Positions 22,219 to 36,800 of a stretch of 64,000 nucleotides of DNA are shown one piece after another (the first letter of the stretch is position 1; each line of letters opens with the position of its first letter). Location of the stretch: the NCBI RefSeq assembly GCF_050948175.1, contig NW_027490176.1:372001-436000 (forward strand), written 5' to 3'. The position numbers and the translations under genes were made by a program. The notes under the pieces are model-generated. The model made no database searches. It was not told the origin of the DNA and saw only the letters and a program-made list of their open reading frames with translations. Source of the DNA: Xylocopa sonorina. Its lineage: Eukaryota; Arthropoda; Insecta; Hymenoptera; Apidae.

Positions 22219-24654
22219 GTCGCGCTTACATTCCACTGAAGTGAATACGAGGTATACATAACATTACACAATGAATATTATATCTTATTACGAAACATAG
22301 AAATGAAATACGACATCTCGTTTTAAGAAGCATTAGTACCCTATTGCTGTGATACGTAGACATCTGCAAACAATATTTCCTAGCAAGGAAGTGTCGCATT
22401 TACATTCTTGTGTAGTGAAATCGAGGTATACATGACACTTCGCATTGAATATTATATCTTGTCATGAAACATAGAAGTGAGATGCGATATCGCGTTTTAA
22501 GAAGCATTAGAAGTCTATTGCTACGATACGTAGACATCTGCAAACGCTATTTCCTAGCGCGGAAGTGTGGCATTTACATTCTTTTGAAGTGAGTACGAGG
22601 TACACATGACACTTCGCAATGAATATTATATCTGATCATGAAACATAGTAGTGAGATGCGATATCGCGTTCTAAGAAGCATTAGAACTCTATTGCTACGG
22701 TACGTAGACATCTGCAAACGCTATTCCCTAGCGCGGAAGTGTCGTATTTACATTCTTTTGAAGTGAATATGAGGTGTACATGACACTCCATAATGAATAT
22801 TATATCTTTTCATGAAACATAGAAGTGAGATGCGATACTGCGTTTTAAGAAGCATCAAAACTCTATTGCCACGATACGTAGACATCTGCAAATGTTATTT
22901 CCTAGCATGGAAGTGTCGCATTTACATTCTTTTGAAGTGAATACGAGATATACATGACACTTCGCAATGAATATTATATCTTATCATGAAACATAGGAAT
23001 GAGGTGCTATATCGCGTATTGAGAATCATTAGAACTCTATTGCTACAATACGTAGACATCTGCAAACGCTATTTCCTAGTATGGAAGTGTCGCACTTTCA
23101 TTCCACTGAAGTGAATACGAGGTATACATAACATTACACAATGAATATTATATCTTATTACGAAACATAGAAATGAAATACGACATCTCGTTTTAAGAAG
23201 CATTAGTACCCTATTGCTGTGATACGTAGACATCTGCAAACAATATTTCCTAGCAAGGAAGTGTCGCATTTACATTCTTGTGTAGTGAAATCGAGGTATA
23301 CATGACACTTCGCAATGAATATTATATCTGATCATGTAACATAGAAGTGAGATGGGATATCGCGTTCTAAGAAGCATTAGAACTCTATTGCTACGATACG
23401 TAGACATCTGCAAACGCTATGTCCTAGCATGCAAGTGCCGCATTTACATTCTTTTGAAGTTAATACGAGGTATACATAACACTTCACAATGAATATTATG
23501 TCTTATCTCGAAACATAGAAGTGAAATGCGATATCGCTGTTTAAGAAGCACTAGAACTCTATGGCTACGATGAGTAGACATCTGCAAATGTTATTTGCTA
23601 GCAAGGAAGTGTCGTATTTACATTCTTTTGAAGTGAATATGAGGTGTACATGACACTCCATAATGAATATTATATCTTTTCATGAAACATAGAAGTGAGA
23701 TGCGATACTGCGTTTTAAGAAGCATCAAAACTCTATTGCCACGATACGTAGACATCTGCAAATGTTATTTCCTAGCATGGAAGTGTCGCATTTACATTCT
23801 TTTGAAGTGAATACGAGATATACATGACACTTCGCAATGAATATTATATCTTATCATGAAACATAGGAATGAGGTGCTATATCGCGTTTTGAGAATCATT
23901 AGAACTCTATTGCTACAATACGTAGACATCTGCAAACGCTATTTCCTAGTATGGAAGTGTCGCACTTTCATTCCACTGAAGTGAATACGAGGTATACATA
24001 ACATTACACAATGAATATTAAATCTTATTACGAAACATAGAAATGAAATACGACATCTCGTTTTAAGAAGCATTAGTACCCTATTGCTGTGATACGTAGA
24101 CATCTGCAAACAATATTTCCTAGCAAGGAAGTGTCGGATTTACATTCTTGTGTAGTGAAATCGAGGTATACATGACACTTCGCAATGAATATTATATCTG
24201 ATCATGAAACATAGAAGTGAGATGGGATATCGCGTTCTAAGAAGCATTAGAACTCTATTGCTACGATACGTAGACATCTGCAAACGCTATGTCCTAGCAT
24301 GGAAGTGCCGCATTTACATTCCACTGAAGTGAATACGAGGTATACATAACACTTCACAATGAATATTATGTCTTATCTCGAAACATAGAAGTGAAATGCG
24401 ATATCGCTGTTTAAGAAGCACTAGAACTCTATGGCTACGATGCGTAGACATCTGCAAATGTTATTTCCTAGCAAGGAAGTGTAGCATTTACATTCTTTTC
24501 AAGTGAATACGAGGTATACATGACACTTCGCAATGAATATTATATCTTATCATGAAACATAGAAGTGAGATGCGATATCGCGCTTTAAGAAGCATTAGAA
24601 CTCTATTGCTACGATACGTAGACATCTGCAAACGCTATTTCCTAGTATGGAAGT
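22219..24654 (-). repeat. 5-monomer higher-order repeat (870 bp)
   Basis: GTCGC[GA]CTT[AT]CATTCCACTG recurs at 22,219, 23,089 and 23,959, both intervals exactly 870 bp (five monomers), and again at 24,655 after 696 bp (four monomers). Linked rare variants, such as ACTCCATAATG and CTTTTCATGAAAC at about 22,785 and 23,655, repeat at the same 870-bp spacing. The same variants reappear in the 27-monomer blocks further right. Confidence 0.85.
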
Positions 24655-27570
24655 GTCGCGCTTACATTCCACTGAAGTGAATACGAGGTATACATAACAT
24701 TACACAATGAATATTATATCTTATTACGAAACATAGAAATGAAATAGGACATCTCGTTTTAAGAAGCATTAGTACCCTATTGCTGCGATACGTAGACATC
24801 TGCAAACAATATTTCCTAGCAAGGAAGTGTCGCATTTACATTCTTGTGTAGTGAAATCGAGGTATACATAACATTACACAATGAATATTATACCATATTA
24901 CGAAACATAGAAATGGAATGCGGAATCTCGTTTTAAGAAGCATTAGAACTCTATTGCTACGATACGTAGACATCTGCAAACGCTGTTTCCTAGCATGGAA
25001 GTGTCGCATTTACATTCTTTTGAAGTGAGTACGAGGTATACATAACACTCCATAATGAATATTATATCTTATCATGAAACATAGAAGTGAGATGCGATAA
25101 CGCGTTTTAAGAAGCATTAGAACTCTATTGCTACGATACGTAGACATCTGCAAACGCTGTATCCTAGCATGGAAGTGTCGCATTTACATTCTTTTGAAGT
25201 AAATACGAGGTATACATAACACTCTACCATGAATATTATATCTTATCACGAAACAGAGAAGTGAGATGCGATATCGCTATTTAAGAAGCATTAGAACTCT
25301 ATTGCTACGATACGTAGACATCTGCAAACGCTATTTCCTAGCATGGATGTGTCGCACTTACATTCTTTTGAAGTGAATACGAGGTATACATGACACTTCG
25401 CAATAAATATTATATCTTATCACGGAACATAGAAATGAAATGAGGCATCTCGTTTTAAGAATCATTAGAACTCTATTGCTACGATACGTAGACATCTGCA
25501 AACGCTATTTCCTAGCATGGAAGTGTCATATTTACATTCTTTTGAAGTGAATACGAGGTATACATGACACTCCACAATGAATATTATATCTTATCATGAA
25601 ACATAGAAGTGGGATGCGATATCGCGTTTTAAGAAGCATTAGAACTCTATTGCTACGATACGTAGACATCTGCAAACGCAATTTCCTAGCATGGAAGTGT
25701 CGCATTTACATTCTTTTGAAGTGAATACGAAATATACATGACACTTCGCAATGAATATTATATCTTATCATGAAACATAGGAATGAGGTGCTATATCGCG
25801 TTTTGAGAAGCATTAGAACTCTATTGCTACGATACGTAGACATCTGCAAACTCTATTTCCTAGCATGGACATGTCGCACTTACATTCTACTGAAGTGAAT
25901 ACGAGGTATACATAACACTACACAATGAGTATTATATCTTATTACGAAACATAGAAATGAAATACGACATCTCGTTTTAAGAAGCATTAGAACCCTATTG
26001 ATACGATACGTAGACATCTGCGAACGCTATTTCCTAGCATGGAAGTGTCATATTTACATTCTTTTGAAGTGAATACGAGGTATACATGACACTTCGCAAT
26101 GAATATTATATCCTATCATGAAACATAGGAATGAGGTGCTATATCGCGCCTTGAGAAGCATTAGAACTCTATTGCTACGATACGTAGACATCTGCAATCG
26201 CTATTTCCTAGCATGTAAGTGTCGCATTTACATTCTTTAGAAGTGAGTACGAAGTATACGTGACACTTCGCAATGAATATTATATCTTATCATGAAACAT
26301 AGAAATGAGATGCGGTATCCCGTTTTAAGAAGCTTTAGATCTCTATTGCTTCGATACGTAGACATCTGCAAACGCTATTTCCTAGCAAGGAACTATCGCA
26401 TTCACATTCATTTGAAGTGAATACGAGGTATACATAACACTCCACAATGAATATTATATCTTATCATGAAACATAGAAATGAGATGCGATATGGCTATTT
26501 AAGAAGCATTAGAATTCTATTGCTTCGATACATAGACATCTGCGAACGCTACTTCCTAGCAAGGAAGTGTCGCATTTTCATTCTTTTGAAAGGAATATGA
26601 GGTATGCATGGCACTTCGCAATGAATATTATATCTTATCAGGAAACGTAGATATGTGATGCGATTTGACAATTTAAGAAGCATTAGAACTCCATTGCTTC
26701 GATACGTAGACATCTGCAAACCCCATTTCCTCGCAAGGAAATGACGCATTTACATTCATTTGAAGTATAGACAAGATATACATAACACTGCACAATGTAT
26801 ATTATATCTTATCATGAAACATAGAAATGAGATGCGATATGGCGATTTAAGAAGCTTTAGAACTCTATTGCTTCGATACGTAGATATCTGCAAACACTAT
26901 TTCCTAGCAAGGATCTGTCGCAATCACAACTATTTGAAGTGTATACGAGGTATACATGACACTTCGCAATGAATATTATATATTGTCATGAAACATAGAT
27001 ATGAGATGCGATATTGCGAATTAGCAAGCTTTAGAAATATATTGCTTCGATACGGAAACATCTGCAAACGCTATTTCCTAGCAAGGAAGTGTCGCATTTA
27101 CATTCTTCTGAAGTGAATACGAGGTATACATAACACTCCACAATGAATATTATATATAATCATGAAACATGGTAATGTGTAGCGATATCGCGTTTTGAGA
27201 AGCATCAGAAATCTGATGGTACGATACGTAGACATCTGCAAACCCTATTTCCTGGCAACGAAGTGTCGCGTTTACATTCTTTTTAAGTGAATACGAGGTT
27301 TACATAACACTCCACAATGAATATCATATCTTACCATGAAAAATAGATATGAGATGCGATATGACGATTTAGGAAGCATTAGAATTCTATTGCTTCGATA
27401 CGTGGATATCTGCAAACGCTATTTCCTAGCATGGAAGTGACGCATTTACATTCCATTTAAGTGAATACGTGGTATGCATGAAACTTCGCAATCGATATTA
27501 TATCTTATTATGAAACATAGAAATGAGATGCGACATCTCGTTCTAAGATGTATTAGAACTCTATTCTTTC
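24655..27570 (-). repeat. Partial copy of the 27-monomer unit
   Basis: This stretch matches 31,441-33,862 of the next block. The offset is 6,786 bp (39 monomers) at 24,655 and 6,264 bp (36 monomers) at 26,549. The change reflects three monomers at about 24,985-25,505 that are present here and in later copies but missing from the 31.7-kb position. It includes the unusual monomers with ATATGGCTATTTAAG and GATTTGACAATTTAAG. Confidence 0.85.
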
Positions 27571-30500
27571 GATACGTGGTCATCTGGAAACGCTATTTCC
27601 TAGCGCGGAAGTGTGGCATTTACATTCTTTTGAAGTGAGTACGAGGTACACATGACACTTCGCAATGAATATTATATCTGATCATGAAACATAGAAGTGA
27701 GATGCGATATCGCGTTCTAAGAAGCATTAGAACTCTATTGCTACAATACGTAGACATCTGCAAACGCTATTTCCTAGTATGGAAGTGTCGCACTTACATT
27801 CCACTGAAGTGAATACGAGGTATACATAACATTACACAATGAATATTATATCTTATTACGAAACATAGAAATGAAATACGACATCTCATTTTAAGAAGCA
27901 TTAGTACCCTATTGCTGTGATACGTAGACATCTGCAAACAATATTTCCTAGCAAGGAAGTGTCGCATTTACATTCTTGTGTAGTGAAATCGAGGTATACA
28001 TGACACTTCGCATTGAATATTATATCTTGTCATGAAACATAGAAGTGAGATGCGATATCGCGTTTTAAGAAGCATTAGAAGTCTATTGCTACGATACGTA
28101 GACATCTGCAAACGCTATTTCCTAGCATGGAAGGGTCGCATTTACATTCTTTTGAAGTGAGTACGAGGTATACATAACACTCCATAATGAATATTATATC
28201 TTATCATGAAACATAGAAGTGAGATGCGATATGGCGTTCTAAGAAGCATTAGAACTCTATTGCTACGGTACGTAGACATCTGCAACCGCTATTTCCTAGG
28301 GCGGAAGTGTCGTATTTACATTCTTTTGAAGTGAATATGAGGTGTACATGACACTCCATAATGAATATTATATCTTTTCATGAAACATAGAAGTGAGATG
28401 CGATACTGCGTTTTAAGAAGCATCAGAACTCTATTGCCACGATACGTAGACATCTGCAAATGTTATTTCCTAGCATGGAAGTGTCGCATTTACATTCTTT
28501 TGAAGTGAATACGAGATATACATGACACTTCGCAATGAATATTATATCTTATCATGAAACATAGGAATGAGGTGCTATATCGCGTTTTGAGAATCATTAT
28601 AACTCTATTGCTACAATACGTAGACATCTGCAAACGCTATTTCCTAGTATGGAAGTGTCGCACTTACATTCCACTGAAGTGAATACGAGGTATACATAAC
28701 ATTACACAATGAATATTATATCTTATTACGAAACATAGAAATAAAATACGAAATCTCATTTTAAGAAGCATTAGTACCCTATTGCTGTGATACGTAGACA
28801 TCTGCAAATGTTATTTCCTAGCATGGAAGTGTCGCATTTACATTCTTTTGAAGTCAATACGAGATATACATGACACTTCGCAATGAATATTATATCTGAT
28901 CATGTAACATAGAAGTGAGATGGGATATCGCGTTCTAAGAAGCATTAGAACTCTATTGCTACGATACGTAGACATCTGCAAACGCTATGTCCTAGCATGG
29001 AAGTGCCGCATTTACATTCTTTTGAAGTTAATACGAGGTATACATAACACTTCACAATGAATATTATGTCTTATCTCGAAACATAGAAGTGAAATGCGAT
29101 ATCGCTGTTTAAGAAGCACTAGAACTCTATGGCTACGATGAGTAGACATCTGCAAATGTTATTTGCTAGCAAGGAAGTGTAGCATTTACTTTCTTTTCAA
29201 GTGAATACGAGGTATACATGACACTTCGCAATGAATATTATATCTTATCATGAAACATAGAAGTGAGATGCGATATCGCGCTTTAAGAAGCATTAGAACT
29301 CTATTGCTACGATACGTAGACATCTGGAAACGCTATTTCCTAACATGGAAGTGTCGCATTTACATTCTTTTGAAGTGTGTACGAGGTATACATAACACTC
29401 CATAATGAATATTATATCTTATCATGAAACATAGAAGTGAGGTGCGATATCGCGTTGTAAGAAGCATTAGAACTCTATTGCTACGATACGTAGACATCTG
29501 CAAACGCTATTTCCTAGCATGGAAGTGACGCATTTACATTCCATTGAAGTGAATACGTGGTATGCATGAAACTTCGCAATCGATATTATATCTTATTATG
29601 AAACATAGAAATGAGATGCGACATCTCGTTCTAAGATGTATTAGAACTCTATTCTTTCGATACGTGGCCATCTGGAAACGCTATTTCCTAGCGCGGAAGT
29701 GTGGCATTTACATTCTTTTGAAGTGAGTACGAGGTACACATGACACTTCGCAATGAATATTATATCTGATCATGAAACATAGAAGTGAGATGCGATATCG
29801 CGTTCTAAGAAGCATTAGAACTCTATTGCTACAATACGTAGACATCTGCAAACGCTATTTCCTAGTATGGAAGTGTCGCACTTACATTCCACTGAAGTGA
29901 ATACGAGGTATACATAACATTACACAATGAATATTATATCTTATTACGAAACATAGAAATGAAATACGACATCTCATTTTAAGAAGCATTAGTACCCTAT
30001 TGCTGTGATACGTAGACATCTGCAAACAATATTTCCTAGCAAGGAAGTGTCGCATTTACATTCTTGTGTAGTGAAATCGAGGTATACATGACACTTCGCA
30101 TTGAATATTATATCTTGTCATGAAACATAGAAGTGAGATGCGATATCGCGTTTTAAGAAGCATTAGAAGTCTATTGCTACGATACGTAGACATCTGCAAA
30201 CGCTATTTCCTAGCGCGGAAGTGTGGCATTTACATTCTTTTGAAGTGAGTACGAGGTACACATGACACTTCGCAATGAATATTATATCTGATCATGAAAC
30301 ATAGAAGTGAGATGCGATATCGCGTTCTAAGAAGCATTAGAACTCTATTGCTACGGTACGTAGACATCTGCAAACGCTATTTCCTAGCACGGAAGTGTCG
30401 TATTTACATTCTTTTGAAGTGAATATGAGGTGTACATGACACTCCATAATGAATATTATATCTTTTCATGAAACATAGAAGTGAGATGCGATACTGCGTT

Positions 30501-33500
30501 TTAAGAAGCATCAAAACTCTATTGCCACGATACGTAGACATCTGCAAATGTTATTTCCTAGCATGGAAGTGTCGCATTTACATTCTTTTGAAGTGAATAC
30601 GAGATATACATGACACTTCGCAATGAATATTATATCTTATCATGAAACATAGGAATGAGGTGCTATATCGCGTTTTGAGAATCATTAGAACTCTATTGCT
30701 ACAATACGTAGACATCTGCAAACGCTATTTCCTAGTATGGAAGTGTCGCACTTTCATTCCACTGAAGTGAATACGAGGTATACATAACATTACACAATGA
30801 ATATTATATCTTATTACGAAACATAGAAATGAAATACGACATCTCGTTTTAAGAAGCATTAGTACCCTATTGCTGTGATACGTAGACATCTGCAAACAAT
30901 ATTTCCTAGCAAGGAAGTGTCGGATTTACATTCTTGTGTAGTGAAATCGAGGTATACATGACACTTCGCAATGAATATTATATCTGATCATGAAACATAG
31001 AAGTGAGATGGGATATCGCGTTCTAAGAAGCATTAGAACTCTATTGCTACGATACGTAGACATCTGCAAACGCTATGTCCTAGCATGGAAGTGCCGCATT
31101 TACATTCTTTTGAAGTTAATACGAGGTATACATAACACTTCACAATGAATATTATGTCTTATCTCGAAACATAGAAGTGAAATGCGATATCGCTGTTTAA
31201 GAAGCACTAGAACTCTATGGCTACGATGCGTAGACATCTGCAAATGTTATTTCCTAGCAAGGAAGTGTAGCATTTACATTCTTTTCAAGTGAATACGAGG
31301 TATACATGACACTTCGCAATGAATATTATATCTTATCATGAAACATAGAAGTGAGATGCGATATCGCGCTTTAAGAAGCATTAGAACTCTATTGCTACGA
31401 TACGTAGACATCTGCAAACGCTATTTCCTAGTATGGAAGTGTCGCGCTTACATTCCACTGAAGTGAATACGAGGTATACATAACATTACACAATGAATAT
31501 TATATCTTATTACGAAACATAGAAATGAAATAGGACATCTCGTTTTAAGAAGCATTAGTACCCTATTGCTGCGATACGTAGACATCTGCAAACAATATTT
31601 CCTAGCAAGGAAGTGTCGCATTTACATTCTTGTGTAGTGAAATCGAGGTATACATAACATTACACAATGAATATTATACCATATTACGAAACATAGAAAT
31701 GGAATGCGGAATCTCGTTTTAAGAAGCATTAGAACTCTATTGCTACGATACGTAGACATCTGCAAACGCTATTTCCTAGCATGGAAGTGTCATATTTACA
31801 TTCTTTTGAAGTGAATACGAGGTATACATGACACTCCACAATGAATATTATATCTTATCATGAAACATAGAAGTGGGATGCGATATCGCGTTTTAAGAAG
31901 CATTAGAACTCTATTGCTACGATACGTAGACATCTGCAAACGCAATTTCCTAGCATGGAAGTGTCGCATTTACATTCTTTTGAAGTGAATACGAAATATA
32001 CATGACACTTCGCAATGAATATTATATCTTATCATGAAACATAGGAATGAGGTGCTATATCGCGTTTTGAGAAGCATTAGAACTCTATTGCTACGATACG
32101 TAGACATCTGCAAACTCTATTTCCTAGCATGGACATGTCGCACTTACATTCTACTGAAGTGAATACGAGGTATACATAACACTACACAATGAGTATTATA
32201 TCTTATTACGAAACATAGAAATGAAATACGACATCTCGTTTTAAGAAGCATTAGAACCCTATTGATACGATACGTAGACATCTGCAAACGCTATTTCCTA
32301 GCATGGAAGTGTCATATTTACATTCTTTTGAAGTGAATACGAGGTATACATGACACTTCGCAATGAATATTATATCCTATCATGAAACATAGGAATGAGG
32401 TGCTATATCGCGCCTTGAGAAGCATTAGAACTCTATTGCTACGATACGTAGACATCTGCAATCGCTATTTCCTAGCATGTAAGTGTCGCATTTACATTCT
32501 TTAGAAGTGAGTACGAAGTATACGTGACACTTCGCAATGAATATTATATCTTATCATGAAACATAGAAATGAGATGCGGTATCCCGTTTTAAGAAGCTTT
32601 AGATCTCTATTGCTTCGATACGTAGACATCTGCAAACGCTATTTCCTAGCAAGGAACTATCGCATTCACATTCATTTGAAGTGAATACGAGGTATACATA
32701 ACACTCCACAATGAATATTATATCTTATCATGAAACATAGAAATGAGATGCGATATGGCTATTTAAGAAGCATTAGAATTCTATTGCTTCGATACGTAGA
32801 CATCTGCGAACGCTACTTCCTAGCAAGGAAGTGTCGCATTTTCATTCTTTTGAAAGGAATATGAGGTATGCATGGCACTTCGCAATGAATATTATATCTT
32901 ATCAGGAAACGTAGATATGTGATGCGATTTGACAATTTAAGAAGCATTAGAACTCCATTGCTTCGATACGTAGACATCTGCAAACCCCATTTCCTCGCAA
33001 GGAAATGACGCATTTACATTCATTTGAAGTATAGACAAGATATACATAACACTGCACAATGTATATTATATCTTATCATGAAACATAGAAATGAGATGCG
33101 ATATGGCGATTTAAGAAGCTTTAGAACTCTATTGCTTCGATACGTAGATATCTGCAAACACTATTTCCTAGCAAGGATCTGTCGCAATCACAACTATTTG
33201 AAGTGTATACGAGGTATACATGACACTTCGCAATGAATATTATATATTGTCATGAAACATAGATATGAGATGCGATATTGCGAATTAGCAAGCTTTAGAA
33301 ATATATTGCTTCGATACGGAAACATCTGCAAACGCTATTTCCTAGCAAGGAAGTGTCGCATTTACATTCTTCTGAAGTGAATACGAGGTATACATAACAC
33401 TCCACAATGAATATTATATATAATCATGAAACATGGTAATGTGTAGCGATATCGCGTTTTGAGAAGCATCAGAAATCTAATGGTACGATACGTAGACATC

Positions 33501-33862
33501 TGCAAACCCTATTTCCTGGCAACGAAGTGTCGCGTTTACATTCTTTTTAAGTGAATACGAGGTTTACATAACACTCCACAATGAATATCATATCTTACCA
33601 TGAAAAATAGATATGAGATGCGATATGACGATTTAGGAAGCATTAGAATTCTATTGCTTCGATACGTGGATATCTGCAAACGCTATTTCCTAGCATGGAA
33701 GTGACGCATTTACATTCCATTTAAGTGAATACGTGGTATGCATGAAACTTCGCAATCGATATTATATCTTATTATGAAACATAGAAATGAGATGCGATAT
33801 CGCGTTCTAAGAAGCATTAGATAGATATCTCGTTCTAAGATGTATTAGAACTCTATTCTTTC
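27571..33862 (-). repeat. Higher-order block 0: 36 monomers plus 28 bp
   Basis: It is bounded by the rare variant GATACGTGG[TC]CATCTGG at 27,571 and 33,863 (6,292 bp = 36 x 174 + 28). The same variant occurs inside at 29,659, exactly 12 monomers after the first. Relative to the 27-monomer blocks, this block has gained 12 monomers, lost three and gained a 28-bp insertion at about 33,798-33,825. Confidence 0.88.
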
Positions 33863-36800
33863 GATACGTGGTCATCTGGAAACGCTATTTCCTAGCGCGG
33901 AAGTGTGGCATTTACATTCTTTTGAAGTGAGTACGAGGTACACATGACACTTCGCAATGAATATTATATCTGATCATGAAACATAGAAGTGAGATGCGAT
34001 ATCGCGTTCTAAGAAGCATTAGAACTCTATTGCTACAATACGTAGACATCTGCAAAAGCTATTTCCTAGTATGGAAGTGTCGCACTTACATTCCACTGAA
34101 GTGAATACGAGGTATACATAACATTACACAATGAATATTATATCTTATTACGAAACATAGAAATGAAATACGACATCTCATTTTAAGAAGCATTAGTACC
34201 CTATTGCTGTGATACGTAGACATCTGCAAACAATATTTCCTAGCAAGGAAGTGTCGCATTTACATTCTTGTGTAGTGAAATCGAGGTATACATGACACTT
34301 CGCATTGAATATTATATCTTGTCATGAAACATAGAAGTGAGATGCGATATCGCGTTTTAAGAAGCATTAGAAGTCTATTGCTACGATACGTAGACATCTG
34401 CAAACGCTATTTCCTAGCATGGAAGGGTCGCATTTACATTCTTTTGAAGTGAGTACGAGGTATACATAACACTCCATAATGAATATTATATCTTATCATG
34501 AAACATAGAAGTGAGATGCGATATGGCGTTCTAAGAAGCATTAGAACTCTATTGCTACGGTACGTAGACATCTGCAAACGCTATTTCCTAGGGCGGAAGT
34601 GTCGTATTTACATTCTTTTGAAGTGAATATGAGGTGTACATGACACTCCATAATGAATATTATATCTTTTCATGAAACATAGAAGTGAGATGCGATACTG
34701 CGTTTTAAGAAGCATCAGAACTCTATTGCCACGATACGTAGACATCTGCAAATGTTATTTCCTAGCATGGAAGTGTCGCATTTACATTCTTTTGAAGTGA
34801 ATACGAGATATACATGACACTTCGCAATGAATATTATATCTTATCATGAAACATAGGAATGAGGTGCTATATCGCGTTTTGAGAATCATTATAACTCTAT
34901 TGCTACAATACGTAGACATCTGCAAACGCTATTTCCTAGTATGGAAGTGTCGCACTTACATTCCACTGAAGTGAATACGAGGTATACATAACATTACACA
35001 ATGAATATTATATCTTATTACGAAACATAGAAATAAAATACGAAATCTCATTTTAAGAAGCATTAGTACCCTATTGCTGTGATACGTAGACATCTGCAAA
35101 TGTTATTTCCTAGCATGGAAGTGTCGCATTTACATTCTTTTGAAGTCAATACGAGATATACATGACACTTCGCAATGAATATTATGTCTGATCATGAAAC
35201 ATAGAAGTGAGATGGGATATCGCGTTCTAAGAAGCATTAGAACTCTATTGCTACGATACCTAGACATCTGCAAACGCTATGTCCTAGCATGGAAGTGCAG
35301 CATTTACATTCTTTTGAAGTTAATACGAGGTATACATAACACTTCACAATGAATATTATGTCTTATCTCGAAACATAGAAGTGAAATGCGATATCGCTGT
35401 TTAAGAAGCACTAGAACTCTATGGCTACGATGCGTAGACATCTGCAAATGTTATTTCCTAGCAAGGAAGTGTAGCATTTACATTCTTTTCAAGTGAATAC
35501 GAGGTATACATGACACTTCGCAATGAATATTATATCTTATCATGAAACATAGAAGTGAGATGCGATATCGCGCTTTAAGAAGCATTAGAACTCTATTGCT
35601 ACGATACGTAGACATCTGCAAACGCTATTTCCTAGTATGGAAGTGTCGCGCTTACATTCCACTGAAGTGAATACGAGGTATACATAACATTACACAATGA
35701 ATATTATATCTTATTACGAAACATAGAAATGAAATAGGACATCTCGTTTTAAGAAGCATTAGTACCCTATTGCTGCGATACGTAGATATCTGCAAACAAT
35801 ATTTCCTAGCAAGGAAGTGTCGCATTTACATTCTTGTGTAGTGAAATCGAGGTATACATAACATTACACAATGAATATTATACCATATTACGAAACATAG
35901 AAATGGAATGCGGAATCTCGTTTTAAGAAGCATTAGAACTCTATTGCTACGATACGTAGACATCTGCAAACGCTGTTTCCTAGCATGGAAGTGTCGCATT
36001 TACATTCTTTTGAAGTGAGAACGAGGTATACATAACACTCCATAATGAATATTATATCTTATCATGAAACATAGAAGTGAGATGCGATAACGCGTTTTAA
36101 GAAGCATTAGAACTCTATTGCTACGATACGTAGACATCTGCAAACGCTGTATCCTAGCATGGAAGTGTCGCATTTACATTCTTTTGAAGTAAATACGAGG
36201 TATACATAACACTCTACCATGAATATTATATCTTATCACGAAACAGAGAAGTGAGATGCGATATCGCTATTTAAGAAGCATTAGAACTCTATTGCTACGA
36301 TACGTAGACATCTGCAAACGCTATTTCCTAGCATGGATGTGTCGCACTTACATTCTTTTGAAGTGAATACGAGGTATACATGACACTTCGCAATAAATAT
36401 TATATCTTATCACGGAACATAGAAATGAAATGAGGCATCTCGTTTTAAGAATCATTAAAACTCTATTGCTACGATACGTAGACATCTGCAAACGCTATTT
36501 CCTAGCATGGAAGTGTCATATTTACATTCTTTTGAAGTGAATACGAGGTATACATGACACTCCACAATGAATATTTTATCTTATCATGAAACATAGAAGT
36601 GGGATGCGATATCGCGTTTTAAGAAGCATTAGAACTCTATTGCTACGATACGTAGACATCTGCAAACGCAATTTCCTAGCATGGAAGTGTCGCATTTACA
36701 TTCTTTTGAAGTGAATACGAAATATACATGACACTTCGCAATGAATATTATATCTTATCATGAAACATAGGAATGAGGTGCTATATCGCGTTTTGAGAAG

